Below are positions 9,119-17,642 of a stretch of 64,000 nucleotides of DNA, in pieces. Location of the stretch: assembly GCF_025195125.1 (NCBI RefSeq), contig NZ_JAMGSL010000001.1, positions 540,026-604,025 of the forward strand. The letters are read 5' to 3'. The position numbers were made by a program, and so were the translations under genes. Within the stretch, counting starts at the first letter, position 1; the number at the start of each line of letters is the position of its first letter. The notes under the pieces were generated by a model. That model was given only the letters and a program-made list of their open reading frames with translations, made no database searches and had not been told where the DNA came from. The stretch comes from Streptomyces sp. Je 1-79. GTDB taxonomy: Bacteria > Actinomycetota > Actinomycetes > Streptomycetales > Streptomycetaceae.

Positions 9119-9248
9119 ATGCCACCACGAAGACCCCGCCGGCTGCTGACCGCGCCGGTCGCGGCGCTGTCCGTACCCCTGGGCCTGACCATGTCCGGCC
9201 CCTGCGTCGGCCCGACGAACAGCAGCGCCCCGCGGGAGGCGGCTCCGA
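9119..9248 (+). pseudogene. Truncated 5' remnant of a secreted (cellulase-type) gene
   Basis: The ATG at 9119 has a good ribosome site (gcgaggag) and opens with a typical secretion signal (MPPRRPRRLLTAPVAALSV, then PLGLTM). It sits below the promoter and perfect CebR box at 9014-9055. After about 30-40 codons the frame makes no recognisable domain and runs into the tail-to-tail pectinesterase gene, whose stop codon is at 9249. The simplest reading is that a CebR-controlled secreted cellulase or related gene was cut off here by a deletion or recombination that joined the pectin block. The exact breakpoint is unknown; the frame stays open to 9331. Confidence 0.55.
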
Positions 9249-10364
9249 TCAGTTCGCCTGCGCGGGGGAGGGCCGGAGCCAGTTCCCGAGGTAGGTGCTG
9301 CGGGTCGCCGACGCGGCCTCGTCCGGGGTGAGTTGGGGGCGGCTCCCGGGGTCGGTGACCGTCGCTCCGGGACCGGTGTTGCGGTACTCGGCGAAGCGCT
9401 GTGCCTGCCAGGGGTAGGCGTCCCGCATGTTCGCGTACGGCGTCACGGCGTCGATCCCGGCGCCGAGCACGCTCTCGCGGACCACCAGGGAGGGCCGGGC
9501 CGTCGGGTCCGAGCTGGGCACCCAGGGACGGGCCAGCTTGTAGTACCCGTCGGGCGCCTCGCTCGTCACCCGGCAGCGGGCGGCCAGGAACCCGTACGGG
9601 TTGGCCCCGGCGGTCGACGGGGCGAAGACGAAGCCGTGCGGGGCGCTCGCGAGGTCGGTGCGCAGCAGCGTACGGAAATGGCAGTGCTCGAAGACCGCGC
9701 GCGCCCGCCCGAAGACGAAGTCGACGTCGCCCTCGACATAACAGTGCGCGAAGTACTGGCGGGCGACGGCGGACACGGACACGGAGTCGGCGTACAACGT
9801 GTCCTGATGGCCGAGGAACCGGCAGTGGAGGAACGCGGACCGGTCGCCCTGCACCTTGATCGCGACCGCCTGGGTGCCGGGGTTCCCGGGGAGGTCGGTG
9901 CGGAGGAAGTCGTTGGCGAAGGTGATCCACCACGCGGTGAAACCGTCCGCCTGGACGGTGGTCGTCGCCGAACCGGACGTGCCGTACGCCGTGCCGTCGG
10001 GACGGGTGGTGCCGGCCGCGTTGTCGTACACCACGACGACGTCGCACGGGTCATCGCTCGCCCCGATCCAGGTCATGTCCGTACGGTCCGGGCCGACGGC
10101 GACCGTCTCGCGGTACGTGCCCGGGGCGATGACCAGGGTACGGTCGGGCCCGTCGGCGGCGTCCACCGCGGCCTGGACCGTGGTGTGGTCGCCGAGACCG
10201 CCGGGGTGGACGTACAGGGTGCGCGGGGTGAGCCGGGCGGCGGGCGATCCGTAACGGCCGAACGGACGTCGGGCACGTGCGAGCGCGGGGGCGGCCGGCA
10301 GGCCGAGCGAGAGCGCCGCGCCGGAGCCCGCCGTGAGCAGGACACGGCGACTGAGCGGAGGCAT
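9249..10364 (-). CDS. Secreted pectinesterase (CE8)
   Basis: A 371-residue pectin methylesterase that removes methyl esters from homogalacturonan and prepares it for pectate lyase. The N-terminus is a twin-arginine-like signal (SRRVLLTAGSGAAL). The beta-helix domain carries the family signatures GHQDTLY, VDFVFG (catalytic aspartate) and LARPW (substrate arginine). The ATG at 10364 follows a gaaggga site. It is the last gene of the leftward pectin block, but a strong hairpin (10441-10480) separates it from pectate lyase, so it may have its own promoter in 10365-10440, which contains a tandem repeat. Confidence 0.92.
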   Translation of the reverse strand: MPPLSRRVLLTAGSGAALSLGLPAAPALARARRPFGRYGSPAARLTPRTLYVHPGGLGDHTTVQAAVDAADGPDRTLVIAPGTYRETVAVGPDRTDMTWIGASDDPCDVVVVYDNAAGTTRPDGTAYGTSGSATTTVQADGFTAWWITFANDFLRTDLPGNPGTQAVAIKVQGDRSAFLHCRFLGHQDTLYADSVSVSAVARQYFAHCYVEGDVDFVFGRARAVFEHCHFRTLLRTDLASAPHGFVFAPSTAGANPYGFLAARCRVTSEAPDGYYKLARPWVPSSDPTARPSLVVRESVLGAGIDAVTPYANMRDAYPWQAQRFAEYRNTGPGATVTDPGSRPQLTPDEAASATRSTYLGNWLRPSPAQAN

Positions 10365-10377
10365 GACAAAGATCCCT

Positions 10378-10427
10378 TCGCGGGGTGCTGATGAAGAGGA
10401 GACCCCTCGCGGGGTGCTGAGAAGAAG
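10378..10427. repeat. Tandem direct repeat upstream of pectinesterase
   Basis: TCGCGGGGTGCTGA occurs at 10378-10391 and again at 10407-10420, each followed by a GAAGA-type run, giving a 29-nt period. It lies in the only non-coding stretch before the pectinesterase start, so it could be a regulator site or a relic of a small duplication. Confidence 0.5.
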
Positions 10428-10440
10428 GGGGGCGCGGAGA

Positions 10441-10480
10441 CCGGGGCGGTGCGGCCGGGCGGGTGGCCGCACCGCCCCGG
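10441..10480 (-). terminator. Strong hairpin after pectate lyase
   Basis: A perfect 16-bp inverted repeat (10441-10456 with 10465-10480) with an 8-nt loop begins 6 nt after the pectate lyase stop. It probably ends or weakens the long leftward transcript before the pectinesterase gene. Confidence 0.75.
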
Positions 10481-10486
10481 GCCCGG

Positions 10487-11779
10487 TCAGCAGCCCCTGC
10501 CCGGCCCCGCGCCGAGGGCGACCAGGAACGGGACCGCCCGTGGGTTGTCGACGCGCCCGCGCAGCGTGGGCGTCCAGCCGGCGCCGTCCCGCAGGAACTC
10601 GCCGGGGAACTCGGCGTTGTGCACGGCCAGGAGGTCCACGGGCCTGCCGTTGACGAGATTGCCCGCGGTCGTCACCGGGGCGTCCTTCCACTTCTTGAGG
10701 ATCGTGCCCACGCCGACGCCCGCCGGCACGGTGAACGCGTTCTTCTCGGCGACGAGCTGGGACTCCTGGCCGATGCCGAGGCTGTACGCGTATCCCGTGG
10801 CCGGCACCACGAAGTGGTTGTTGTACGCGTCGACCTGGCCGAAGCGGACCCGGGGCGCCCGCTCGATCACGTTCCTGAAGAGGTTGTGGTGCAGCGTGAC
10901 CCGCAGCTTGCCGCGGTCGGTGGCGCCCGCGCTGTCGCTGTTGCCGATCATCAGCGTCTTGTCGTGGTCGGCGAAGACGTTCCAGGACGCCGTGACCAGG
11001 TCGGCGCCGCGCACGATGTCCAGCTCGCCGTCGTGCTGCTGGTACACCTCGCCGTAGTACCTGGGCAGCGAACTGTCCGGGTGGGCGCCGTCGGTGAAGG
11101 TGTTGTGGTCGATCCAGACGTGCGTGGAGCCGTACACGACCATGCTGTCGTACTCGGAGTTCCAGGCCCCGGTGGCCCCGTCGGTGGGGTCCCACTGCGG
11201 GAAGCAGTCGAGCGGGCTCTCGACGGTCAGATTGCGGATCACGACGTTGTCGACGCCCTGGATCTGCACACTCCCGCCGACGATTCCGGCGTTCTCGCCG
11301 ACGCCGACGACGGTGGTGTTGGCGGGGACGTACGCCTTGATCGCCTGACCCTGCGCCTTCGCGGAGGCCGCCCGCAGATCCTCCTGCGGACCGCTGACCA
11401 CGGTGTCGAGGCCCCAGACGGCCGGGTCGTAGTCGGCGAGGTACCGCTGGAAGTCGTAGCCGGGCGCCTCGAACGCCGAGCAGCCCGCGGCCGTGGCGTT
11501 CAGCGTCCCCCTGACCTTGACGATCCTCGGCTCCGTGCCGGGGACGGCGAGGGCCGCGCGGAACTCCTCCCAGGTGGTGACGGTGAACACCCGGGACGCG
11601 ACCGCCGCCGCGCCGCCGCTCGTCCCCGTCCCCGCCGAGCCCCAGCCGTCCCCGGCGGGCAGCGTCCGGCGGGCGGGGTCGGACGCGGCCTGGGCGGTGG
11701 CCGGCACCGCCAAGCCGCCCGTGAGCGCCAGGACGAGCGCGGTCGCTCCCGTCAGGCAGAGGTTTCTTCGTCCACTCAT
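10487..11779 (-). CDS. Secreted pectate lyase (PL1)
   Basis: A 430-residue secreted enzyme. A signal peptide (about 1-32, cleaved near ATAQA) precedes a right-handed beta-helix with the PL1 hallmarks VWIDHNTFTDG and the catalytic-arginine segment ERAPRVRFGQVDAYNNHF. PL1 enzymes cleave de-esterified homogalacturonan by calcium-dependent beta-elimination. The ATG at 11779 overlaps the stop of the acetylesterase gene upstream (ATGA), indicating translational coupling. A 16-bp hairpin follows the stop. With CE8 and CE12 it forms a compact extracellular pectin-degrading set. Confidence 0.93.
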   Translation of the reverse strand: MSGRRNLCLTGATALVLALTGGLAVPATAQAASDPARRTLPAGDGWGSAGTGTSGGAAAVASRVFTVTTWEEFRAALAVPGTEPRIVKVRGTLNATAAGCSAFEAPGYDFQRYLADYDPAVWGLDTVVSGPQEDLRAASAKAQGQAIKAYVPANTTVVGVGENAGIVGGSVQIQGVDNVVIRNLTVESPLDCFPQWDPTDGATGAWNSEYDSMVVYGSTHVWIDHNTFTDGAHPDSSLPRYYGEVYQQHDGELDIVRGADLVTASWNVFADHDKTLMIGNSDSAGATDRGKLRVTLHHNLFRNVIERAPRVRFGQVDAYNNHFVVPATGYAYSLGIGQESQLVAEKNAFTVPAGVGVGTILKKWKDAPVTTAGNLVNGRPVDLLAVHNAEFPGEFLRDGAGWTPTLRGRVDNPRAVPFLVALGAGPGRGC

Positions 11780-12609
11780 GCTCGGTTCTCCTCGGGGTCG
11801 GTGTCGGGCCAGGTGATCCACTCGGCGGGGATCTCCGCGTCGAGTCGTCGGGTGTCGCGTGCGGGGAGCACCCGCAGGCGCAGCAGCTCGGCGGCGACGA
11901 GCCGGGCGACGGCGATCGCACCCGGCGGATTGAAGTGGGTGTTGTCCTGCTCGTCCGGCGTCCAGTTGAAGTACGTCGTGGACCTCTCGGGTCCGAGCTT
12001 CTGCCACAGCGCCAGCGACAGCTCCTGGATGTCGAGCAGGTCGACACCCTCCTCCTGGGCAACCGCCCGCATGGCGGCCGGGTACTCCCCGAGGGTCCGC
12101 AGCGCCGTGCCGTCGGCGTCGAACCTGCGTCGCTCGACGGAGGTCGCGAGGACGGGCAGCGCCCCGCGGCCCCGCGCCCCGGCGACGTACCGGCGCAGAT
12201 TGGTCTGGTAGCCGCCCCACGGCTCGGTGTAGCGGCTCGGGTCGGTGACCTTCTGGTCGTTGTGGGCGAACTGGATCAGCAGCAGGTCGCCGGGCCGGAT
12301 CACCTCCAGGATCGCGTCCAGCCGGCCCTCGTCGAGGAAGCTCTTCGTGCTGCGGCCGTTGACCGCGTGGTTGGCGACCGCGACGCGCGGGTGGAGGAAG
12401 AAGGGGAGCGCCATGCCCCAGCCGGTCTCGGGAGCGGCGCCGGCATACTTCTGGGCGGCGGTGGAGTCACCGGCGATGTGGAGCGTGCGCATGCGGTGGT
12501 GTCCTCGGGGGAGGCGGGGAGAGCGCGCCGCGGCGGGGGCCGCGGCCAGGGCGAGCGCGAGGCCCGCCCCGGCCGCGAGCGCCCGACGGCGCGTGGGCGC
12601 GGGTGTCAC
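11776..12609 (-). CDS. Rhamnogalacturonan acetylesterase (CE12, SGNH fold)
   Basis: A 277-residue SGNH hydrolase. It starts with a twin-arginine-like signal (TRRRALAAGAGLALAL). The catalytic blocks are the serine in HIAGDSTAAQ, the oxyanion Gly in NHAVNGRST, Asn in QFAHNDQK and the C-terminal Asp-His pair in EQDNTHFNPPG. CE12 enzymes deacetylate rhamnogalacturonan I, which fits the neighbouring pectate lyase and pectinesterase. The GTG at 12609 overlaps the stop codon of the binding-protein gene (GTGA) and its own stop overlaps the pectate lyase ATG. A cytoplasmic start at the Met of MRTLHIAGDS would lose the signal and the overlap, so I reject it. Confidence 0.88.
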   Translation of the reverse strand: MTPAPTRRRALAAGAGLALALAAAPAAARSPRLPRGHHRMRTLHIAGDSTAAQKYAGAAPETGWGMALPFFLHPRVAVANHAVNGRSTKSFLDEGRLDAILEVIRPGDLLLIQFAHNDQKVTDPSRYTEPWGGYQTNLRRYVAGARGRGALPVLATSVERRRFDADGTALRTLGEYPAAMRAVAQEEGVDLLDIQELSLALWQKLGPERSTTYFNWTPDEQDNTHFNPPGAIAVARLVAAELLRLRVLPARDTRRLDAEIPAEWITWPDTDPEENRA

Positions 12610-13946
12610 TTCTTCTGCGACTTCCACTCGGCCTGCGCCGTGTTGAGCTGCTCGGCCAGGCTGTCGAGGAACCCCTTGGCGGTGGACTTCCCCAGGAGCA
12701 CCTTCTGGAAGGCGGGTTCGTTGTCGGCCTTGGAGATGGTGTTCCAGTCGGGCAGGTAGTACGGCAGCTGCACGATGGTCGCCTTGCCGCTGAAGAGGAC
12801 CTCGGCGGCGAGCTTCGTCGGCTCCGCCTTCTGGATCCAGGCGTCCTGAGCCGCCTCGGTGTTGGCGGGGATGGCGCCGGCCGACTCGTTCCACTTGCTG
12901 TTGGACTGGTGCGAGGCGGCGAACTCGATGAACTTCCAGGCCGCCGCCTTGTTCTTGCTGGAGGAGAAGAGCCCGAGCCCGTCCACCGGGTTCGAGACCT
13001 GCACCCGGGTGCCGTCGTCCGTCGTCGGGTTGGGGATGCCGCGGAACTTCTCGGTACCCAGCGCCTTCACATGGTCCTTGTAGGAGCCCAGGTTGTGGTT
13101 GAGCATGCCGATCTCGCCGCTGTCCCACTGGGCGACCATCTTGGTGAAGTCGTTGTTGACGTCGGCCGCCGGGGTGTTCTTCTTGAACAGACCGGCGTAC
13201 CGCTCCAGGGCCGCCACGTTCTTCGGATCGTTGACGGTGGTCCTGTCGCCGTTCCAGAACTCCTTGATGCCGCTCTGGCCGTACATCGCGTCCAGCGCCT
13301 GGGCGATGGAGCCCGCGCCGCCCCGGATCGTGTAGCCGAACCTGTTGTCGTCCTTCGCGGTCAGCCTGTCGGCCGCCGCGTAGAACTTCGACCAGGTGGT
13401 GGGCTCCTCCAGACCGGCCGCGGTGAAGAGGTCGGTGCGGTAGTAGAGCACACCGTTGCTCGCGGAGGTGGGGACGGTGAAGAGCTTGTCCTGGCCGCCC
13501 GCCGAGGTGACGCTGTCGACCATGCCCGCGTTGAGCTTGCCCTTCAGCGCGCTGGACTCGATCCGCGCGTCGAGCGGCTCCAGGGCGTTCTGGGCGGCGA
13601 TGCCGGCGAGCATGGCGGCGCCGACCCCGCCCACGTCCGGGAGGCCACCGCCCTGGATGGCGGTGTCGTACTTGGACTGCACCTCGGTGGAGGCGATCCC
13701 GACGTAGTTCACCTTGATGTCGGGGTTGGCCTTCTCGAAGTCCTGGATGATCTCCTTCCAGACGTCGGTGCGGACACCGCCGTTGTTGTCCCAGAAGGTG
13801 ATCTCTCCCTTGCCCGAGCCCTCGTCGCCCTTGTCGCCGGCCGCGCCGGTGCCGTCGTCGCCACAGGCGGTCAGGGTCAGCGTAAGGACGGTGGTCAGGG
13901 CGAGGGCACCGGCGGCTCTGCGCCGCCCGTTGCGGAAGATGGTCAT
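12606..13946 (-). CDS. ABC transporter sugar-binding lipoprotein
   Basis: A 446-residue extracellular solute-binding protein family 1 lipoprotein. The lipobox LTLTAC places the lipidated Cys at about residue 27, followed by a flexible Gly/Asp-rich tether. The mature part opens with ITFWDNNGG, typical of oligosaccharide binders. It probably delivers pectin- or arabinan-derived oligosaccharides to the two permeases encoded upstream (18562-19515 and 17639-18562). It is unusual that the binding protein is encoded after, and separated from, its permeases by three enzyme genes. No ATPase is encoded nearby, as is usual in Streptomyces, where a shared MsiK serves. Both ends overlap neighbours (ATGA, GTGA). 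Confidence 0.92.
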   Translation of the reverse strand: MTIFRNGRRRAAGALALTTVLTLTLTACGDDGTGAAGDKGDEGSGKGEITFWDNNGGVRTDVWKEIIQDFEKANPDIKVNYVGIASTEVQSKYDTAIQGGGLPDVGGVGAAMLAGIAAQNALEPLDARIESSALKGKLNAGMVDSVTSAGGQDKLFTVPTSASNGVLYYRTDLFTAAGLEEPTTWSKFYAAADRLTAKDDNRFGYTIRGGAGSIAQALDAMYGQSGIKEFWNGDRTTVNDPKNVAALERYAGLFKKNTPAADVNNDFTKMVAQWDSGEIGMLNHNLGSYKDHVKALGTEKFRGIPNPTTDDGTRVQVSNPVDGLGLFSSSKNKAAAWKFIEFAASHQSNSKWNESAGAIPANTEAAQDAWIQKAEPTKLAAEVLFSGKATIVQLPYYLPDWNTISKADNEPAFQKVLLGKSTAKGFLDSLAEQLNTAQAEWKSQKK

Positions 13947-15628
13947 CGTCGGCTCTCTTCTCTCGGGGGAATGTCGTTCGGGGTGATGCGGAACGTGGTG
14001 AAGACGGCCGTGCCGGCGGGGCCCGTGCCCGGCGGCGCGGCGGCGAACAGTCCGATCAGGGCGCCCACCCAGCGCCAGGGGGTGGCCGCGAAGACCTGGC
14101 CGGAGTCGGTGAACCCCTCGCCCGTGTCGTACGAGAAACGGCAGCGGGCACCCGCGCCGACCTCGACCCTCAGCCGGACCCGGCCGTCCGGGACCGGTCG
14201 CGTGAACGCCGCGTCCCGCTCCCGGTCGGCCGAGACCGGAGCGAACCGGTGCACCAGCAGGACGGTCCCGTCCCTCTCGCGCCGGAGCCCGATCCAGCTG
14301 TAGGCGTCGCCCAGCACGACGAGTCCGGCGCGGGCGCCCGGCTCCTCGCCGTCCAGGCGCAGTTCGACCTCGACCGAGCAGGGCCGGGCGGGCAGCCGCT
14401 GGGTGAGGAGATGCGGCAGACGGCGAAGATCCTCGGTCTCCTCCGTACGGCCGCAGCTCAGCCACAGTCCGTCGGCGGAGTGACGGGTCGTCCAGCCGTC
14501 CTTCGGGTTGGCCGTCCACTGCCACTGCCGGCCGAAGCGACCGCCCGGGAAGTCGTCGTCGGTGGCGGGCGCCGAGGGCGGCTGCGGCGGCAGCGCGGGC
14601 TTCGCGTGGACGAGGACGGGGGAGCCCGCGTCGCCCAGGACCGGCCAGCCGTCGTCGCCCCAGCGCATCGGCTGGAGATGGACCACCCGGCCGTACGCCC
14701 CGCGCTCCTGGAAGTGCAGGAACCAGTCCTCGCCCCGCTGGGTGCGCACCCAGCCACCCTGGTGCGGTCCGTTGACGTCCGTACGGCCCTGCTCCAGGAT
14801 CACCCGCTCCTCGTACGGACCGAAGAAGCCACGGGAGCGGAAGGCGCCCTGCCAGCCGGTGGCCACACCCCCGGCGGGGGCGAGGATCCAGAACCAGCCG
14901 TCGTGCCGGTACACCTTGGGTCCTTCGAGCGTGAACCAGCCGGGGAGGCGGTCGGCGTCGACGATCGTCCTTCCGCCGTCGAGGAGTTCGGTGCCGTCGG
15001 CGCTCATCCGGTGGCCGGTGAGCCGGTTGTTGATCCCCGAGCGGGACTTCGCCCAGGCGTGCACGAGATAGGCCTCGCCGCTCTCCTCGTCCCACAGCGG
15101 ACACGGGTCGATCAGCCCACGGCCCGACTTCACCAGGTGCGGAGCGCTCCATCCCCGCCGTACGGAGGGGGAGTTGATCTGCCAGATCCCGTGGTCGGGG
15201 TCGCCCCAGAAGATCCAGAACCGGCCGTCGTGGTGGCGCAGCGAGGGAGCCCACACCCCCCGGTCGTGCTGCGGCGAGGCGAAGGAGGCCTCCGGGGTGA
15301 GCCGCTCCAGGGCATGACCGACGAGCGTCCAGTTGACCAGGTCGCGGGAGTGCAGGATCGGCAGCCCGGGGGCCCGGCCGAAGCTGGACGCGGTGAGGTA
15401 GTAGTCCTCGCCGACCCGCACGACGTCCGGATCGGACCAGTCGGCGGCGAGCACCGGATTGCGGTACGTCCCGTCCCCGAGATCCCCGGTGCGCGCCGGT
15501 TCGTCGCGAAGGTCGCGGGGGCGGGCTGTGCCCTCGCGCGGGTCCCTCGCGTGTGGCGTCCCCTCGCGCGGGTCCCGGGGGCGGGCCGTGTCGTTCTTCG
15601 GGTGCCCCGCGCGGGCGGTCCCGCTCAT
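13943..15628 (-). CDS. Glycoside hydrolase family 43
   Basis: A 561-residue enzyme without an obvious signal peptide, so probably cytoplasmic. The five-blade GH43 domain has the base aspartate in DWSDPDVVRV, the transition-state aspartate in LIDPCPLWDEE and the acid glutamate in TLEGPKVYRHDG. A C-terminal beta-sandwich (about 360-555) is of the type found in beta-xylosidases and arabinofuranosidases. It probably splits imported arabinose- or xylose-containing oligosaccharides. Residues 1-50 are an odd low-complexity run of Arg-Asp-Pro-Arg-Glu-Gly-Thr-like units, absent from most homologues; a start nearer the catalytic domain is possible. The ATG at 15628 overlaps the preceding stop. Confidence 0.88.
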   Translation of the reverse strand: MSGTARAGHPKNDTARPRDPREGTPHARDPREGTARPRDLRDEPARTGDLGDGTYRNPVLAADWSDPDVVRVGEDYYLTASSFGRAPGLPILHSRDLVNWTLVGHALERLTPEASFASPQHDRGVWAPSLRHHDGRFWIFWGDPDHGIWQINSPSVRRGWSAPHLVKSGRGLIDPCPLWDEESGEAYLVHAWAKSRSGINNRLTGHRMSADGTELLDGGRTIVDADRLPGWFTLEGPKVYRHDGWFWILAPAGGVATGWQGAFRSRGFFGPYEERVILEQGRTDVNGPHQGGWVRTQRGEDWFLHFQERGAYGRVVHLQPMRWGDDGWPVLGDAGSPVLVHAKPALPPQPPSAPATDDDFPGGRFGRQWQWTANPKDGWTTRHSADGLWLSCGRTEETEDLRRLPHLLTQRLPARPCSVEVELRLDGEEPGARAGLVVLGDAYSWIGLRRERDGTVLLVHRFAPVSADRERDAAFTRPVPDGRVRLRVEVGAGARCRFSYDTGEGFTDSGQVFAATPWRWVGALIGLFAAAPPGTGPAGTAVFTTFRITPNDIPPREESRR

Positions 15629-16464
15629 GCCGTCACCGCCTTGCGCACCAGGGCCGCGGCCCTGTCCCGGTCGAGCCGGCCGTCGGCGACGACCGTGACC
15701 ACCCGGCGTACCGCCGTCCCGCCGGCCGCGAGGACCAGGCGCCGCTCGGAGGCGAGGGAGGATCCGACCCCCGGGTACTCGGCGGCGCGCACGAACCACG
15801 GGTCGCGCCGGGTCTCCTCGGTGGCCCCGGCGAAGATCAGGGTCCAGTTCCGGCCGGCGAGGGCCACCCAGTCGGCGCGCGCGCCGTGCACGGCCCCTTC
15901 GCCGGTGGCCTCCGGGCCGAAGACCTCCGGTGCGGAGTCCTCCAGCGGCGCCCGCCAGAAGAAACCGCCGTACGCGGCACCGGGCCGGCCGTTGGTGGCC
16001 GGGCTGCCGAAGGACAGCTCCCCGCCCGCGGTGTTGGCCAGCGAGAACGTGAGGTCCAGAGCCCACGCGGTGCCGTCGAGCGGGGTGGCCGCGACCGTCC
16101 GGTGCTCACGGAGCAGGACGCGCTCCCCGGCGACCCAGCTCAGCTCCTCCACGAAGCCGTCCTGGTCCACGAGCGTGAACCCCTCGTGCCGCTGCACGCC
16201 GTGGTTGTCGAGCTCGGTCGGCCCCCGGCCGCGGACGAAGGTCCGCCCGCCCCAGAAGTTGAACCCCGCGACGTCGGGGACCGCGACCCCGGCGCCCAGG
16301 TGGTGCCGGTGATCCGGGGGCTGCACCTCGGTGACCGTGACGCCGCCGAGCGTGCAGACGGGGTGCAGATAGGGGCGCGGCGCATGGCCGGCGGCGGGCT
16401 CCGGCCGCAGGACGTACCGGGCGACCGTGCGGCCCGCGCAGCGCAGGACCGGCGGGGCGTTCAT
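15625..16464 (-). CDS. PmoA-like protein (DUF6807)
   Basis: A 279-residue protein of the family annotated as methane oxygenase PmoA-like, a name that does not imply methane oxidation. It has the paired-histidine segment PPDHRHHLGAG near residue 50 and FNFWGGRTF, and no signal peptide. In actinobacteria it is a regular companion of sugar ABC transporters and Gfo/Idh/MocA oxidoreductases, as here; its biochemical role is unknown. The fold is likely a galactose-mutarotase-like beta-sandwich (inference). It overlaps the GH43 gene and the oxidoreductase gene by 4 nt each. Confidence 0.75.
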   Translation of the reverse strand: MNAPPVLRCAGRTVARYVLRPEPAAGHAPRPYLHPVCTLGGVTVTEVQPPDHRHHLGAGVAVPDVAGFNFWGGRTFVRGRGPTELDNHGVQRHEGFTLVDQDGFVEELSWVAGERVLLREHRTVAATPLDGTAWALDLTFSLANTAGGELSFGSPATNGRPGAAYGGFFWRAPLEDSAPEVFGPEATGEGAVHGARADWVALAGRNWTLIFAGATEETRRDPWFVRAAEYPGVGSSLASERRLVLAAGGTAVRRVVTVVADGRLDRDRAAALVRKAVTA

Positions 16465-17642
16465 CGGGACACCGCCTTCGCGACCGGCGGTGCCCACGGC
16501 GCAGCGAGTTCGGAGAAGAGGCTCAGAGTGTCGGCGCTCGCGGCGACCAGCCCCCCGATCCCGGGCACCACTCGGCGCGGCCCGCTCTGCCCGGGCTCGG
16601 AACGCCAGGCGTCCGCCGGGAGTTCCACCGGGTCGGGAGCGAGCCGGACCGCCTCGACGACGCGCATGAACGCGCCGGTCGCCTCGGGCGGTACGAGCAG
16701 CTCGGTGCCGTCGTTGAGATGGGCGACGAGGTTCTCCAGCAGGTCGGTCCGCCCGTGGACGGACTCCTCCGGGCCGTGTCCGGCCCGCTGGAGCAGCACC
16801 CGGTCCTGCTTGTACCAGAAGGTGATCCGGCCCCGGCTCCCGTGCACGACCACGTACGGCTCCGAGGGCGACTCGGCGCACAGGGTCGCCGCCACGCTGA
16901 CCTGGCTTCCGCGGGTGGTGAGGACCCGTACGCACGAGGTGTCGTCGGCCTCGATGGCGTAGGCCCGCAGCAGCTCGGTCTCGATGAAATCGACGTCCTC
17001 GGCGTGCGTGGAGCCGTCCAGGGCGAGCGCGGTCGCCACGGCGTGGGCGAGCGGATTGGTCAGAGCGCCGTCGACGACGTCGGTGTCCCCGATCCGCCGC
17101 CGGCCCGCCCAGGGAGCGCGCCGGAAGTACGCCTCGTCGCGGACCCAGGCGCCGGCCCCGCCGACGCCCAGGAGTTCGCCGATCGCGCCCTCCCGGACCA
17201 GCCTCCGGATCGCGGGAACGGCATGGGAGCCGAGCGACTGGAAGCCGATCTGACACGCCACCCCGGCCGCGGCGACCCCGTCGGTCATCCGCGCGAACTC
17301 CGCGTACGACGGCGCCGGAGGCTTCTCCAGGAGCAGATGCGCCCCGTGACGGGCGGCGGTCAGGGCCAGGCCGGTGTGGGTCTGGATCGGGGTGCAGACG
17401 ACCGCGATCCGGGCGCCCGTCGAGGCGAGCAGCGCACCGAAGTCGTCGGACTGCTCGGGGGTACCGAAGCCGTCCAGTTCCCCGGCGTCCAGCGGACGCA
17501 GCTCGCAGACACCGGCGAGCCGCACCAGTCCGAGACGTTCGAGCCTGCGGATGTTGACCAGATGGGAGCGGCCGTGGCCGCGGGCGCCCGCCAGGACGAC
17601 GGGGAAGGGCTCACGAGGGGCCCTGCCGGGAACGGTGGTCAT
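16461..17642 (-). CDS. Gfo/Idh/MocA family oxidoreductase
   Basis: A 393-residue NAD(P)-dependent dehydrogenase. The Rossmann half begins with VVLAGARGHGRSH, and the family motif EKPPAPS follows near residue 105. The C-terminal alpha/beta half (about 130-340) carries an EAxRLA-like end (VEAVRLAPD). Such enzymes oxidise sugars or inositols or isomerise sugar derivatives. In this operon a role in oxidising a pectin or hemicellulose sugar before the two dehydratases is plausible but inferred. It overlaps both neighbours (ATGA at 17639-17642 and at 16461-16464). Confidence 0.86.
   Translation of the reverse strand: MTTVPGRAPREPFPVVLAGARGHGRSHLVNIRRLERLGLVRLAGVCELRPLDAGELDGFGTPEQSDDFGALLASTGARIAVVCTPIQTHTGLALTAARHGAHLLLEKPPAPSYAEFARMTDGVAAAGVACQIGFQSLGSHAVPAIRRLVREGAIGELLGVGGAGAWVRDEAYFRRAPWAGRRRIGDTDVVDGALTNPLAHAVATALALDGSTHAEDVDFIETELLRAYAIEADDTSCVRVLTTRGSQVSVAATLCAESPSEPYVVVHGSRGRITFWYKQDRVLLQRAGHGPEESVHGRTDLLENLVAHLNDGTELLVPPEATGAFMRVVEAVRLAPDPVELPADAWRSEPGQSGPRRVVPGIGGLVAASADTLSLFSELAAPWAPPVAKAVSR

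Noticed and set aside
12603..14303. Long plus-strand frame opposite the ABC lipoprotein and GH43
   Set aside because: Antisense shadow; the lipobox and GH43 catalytic residues are on the minus strand.
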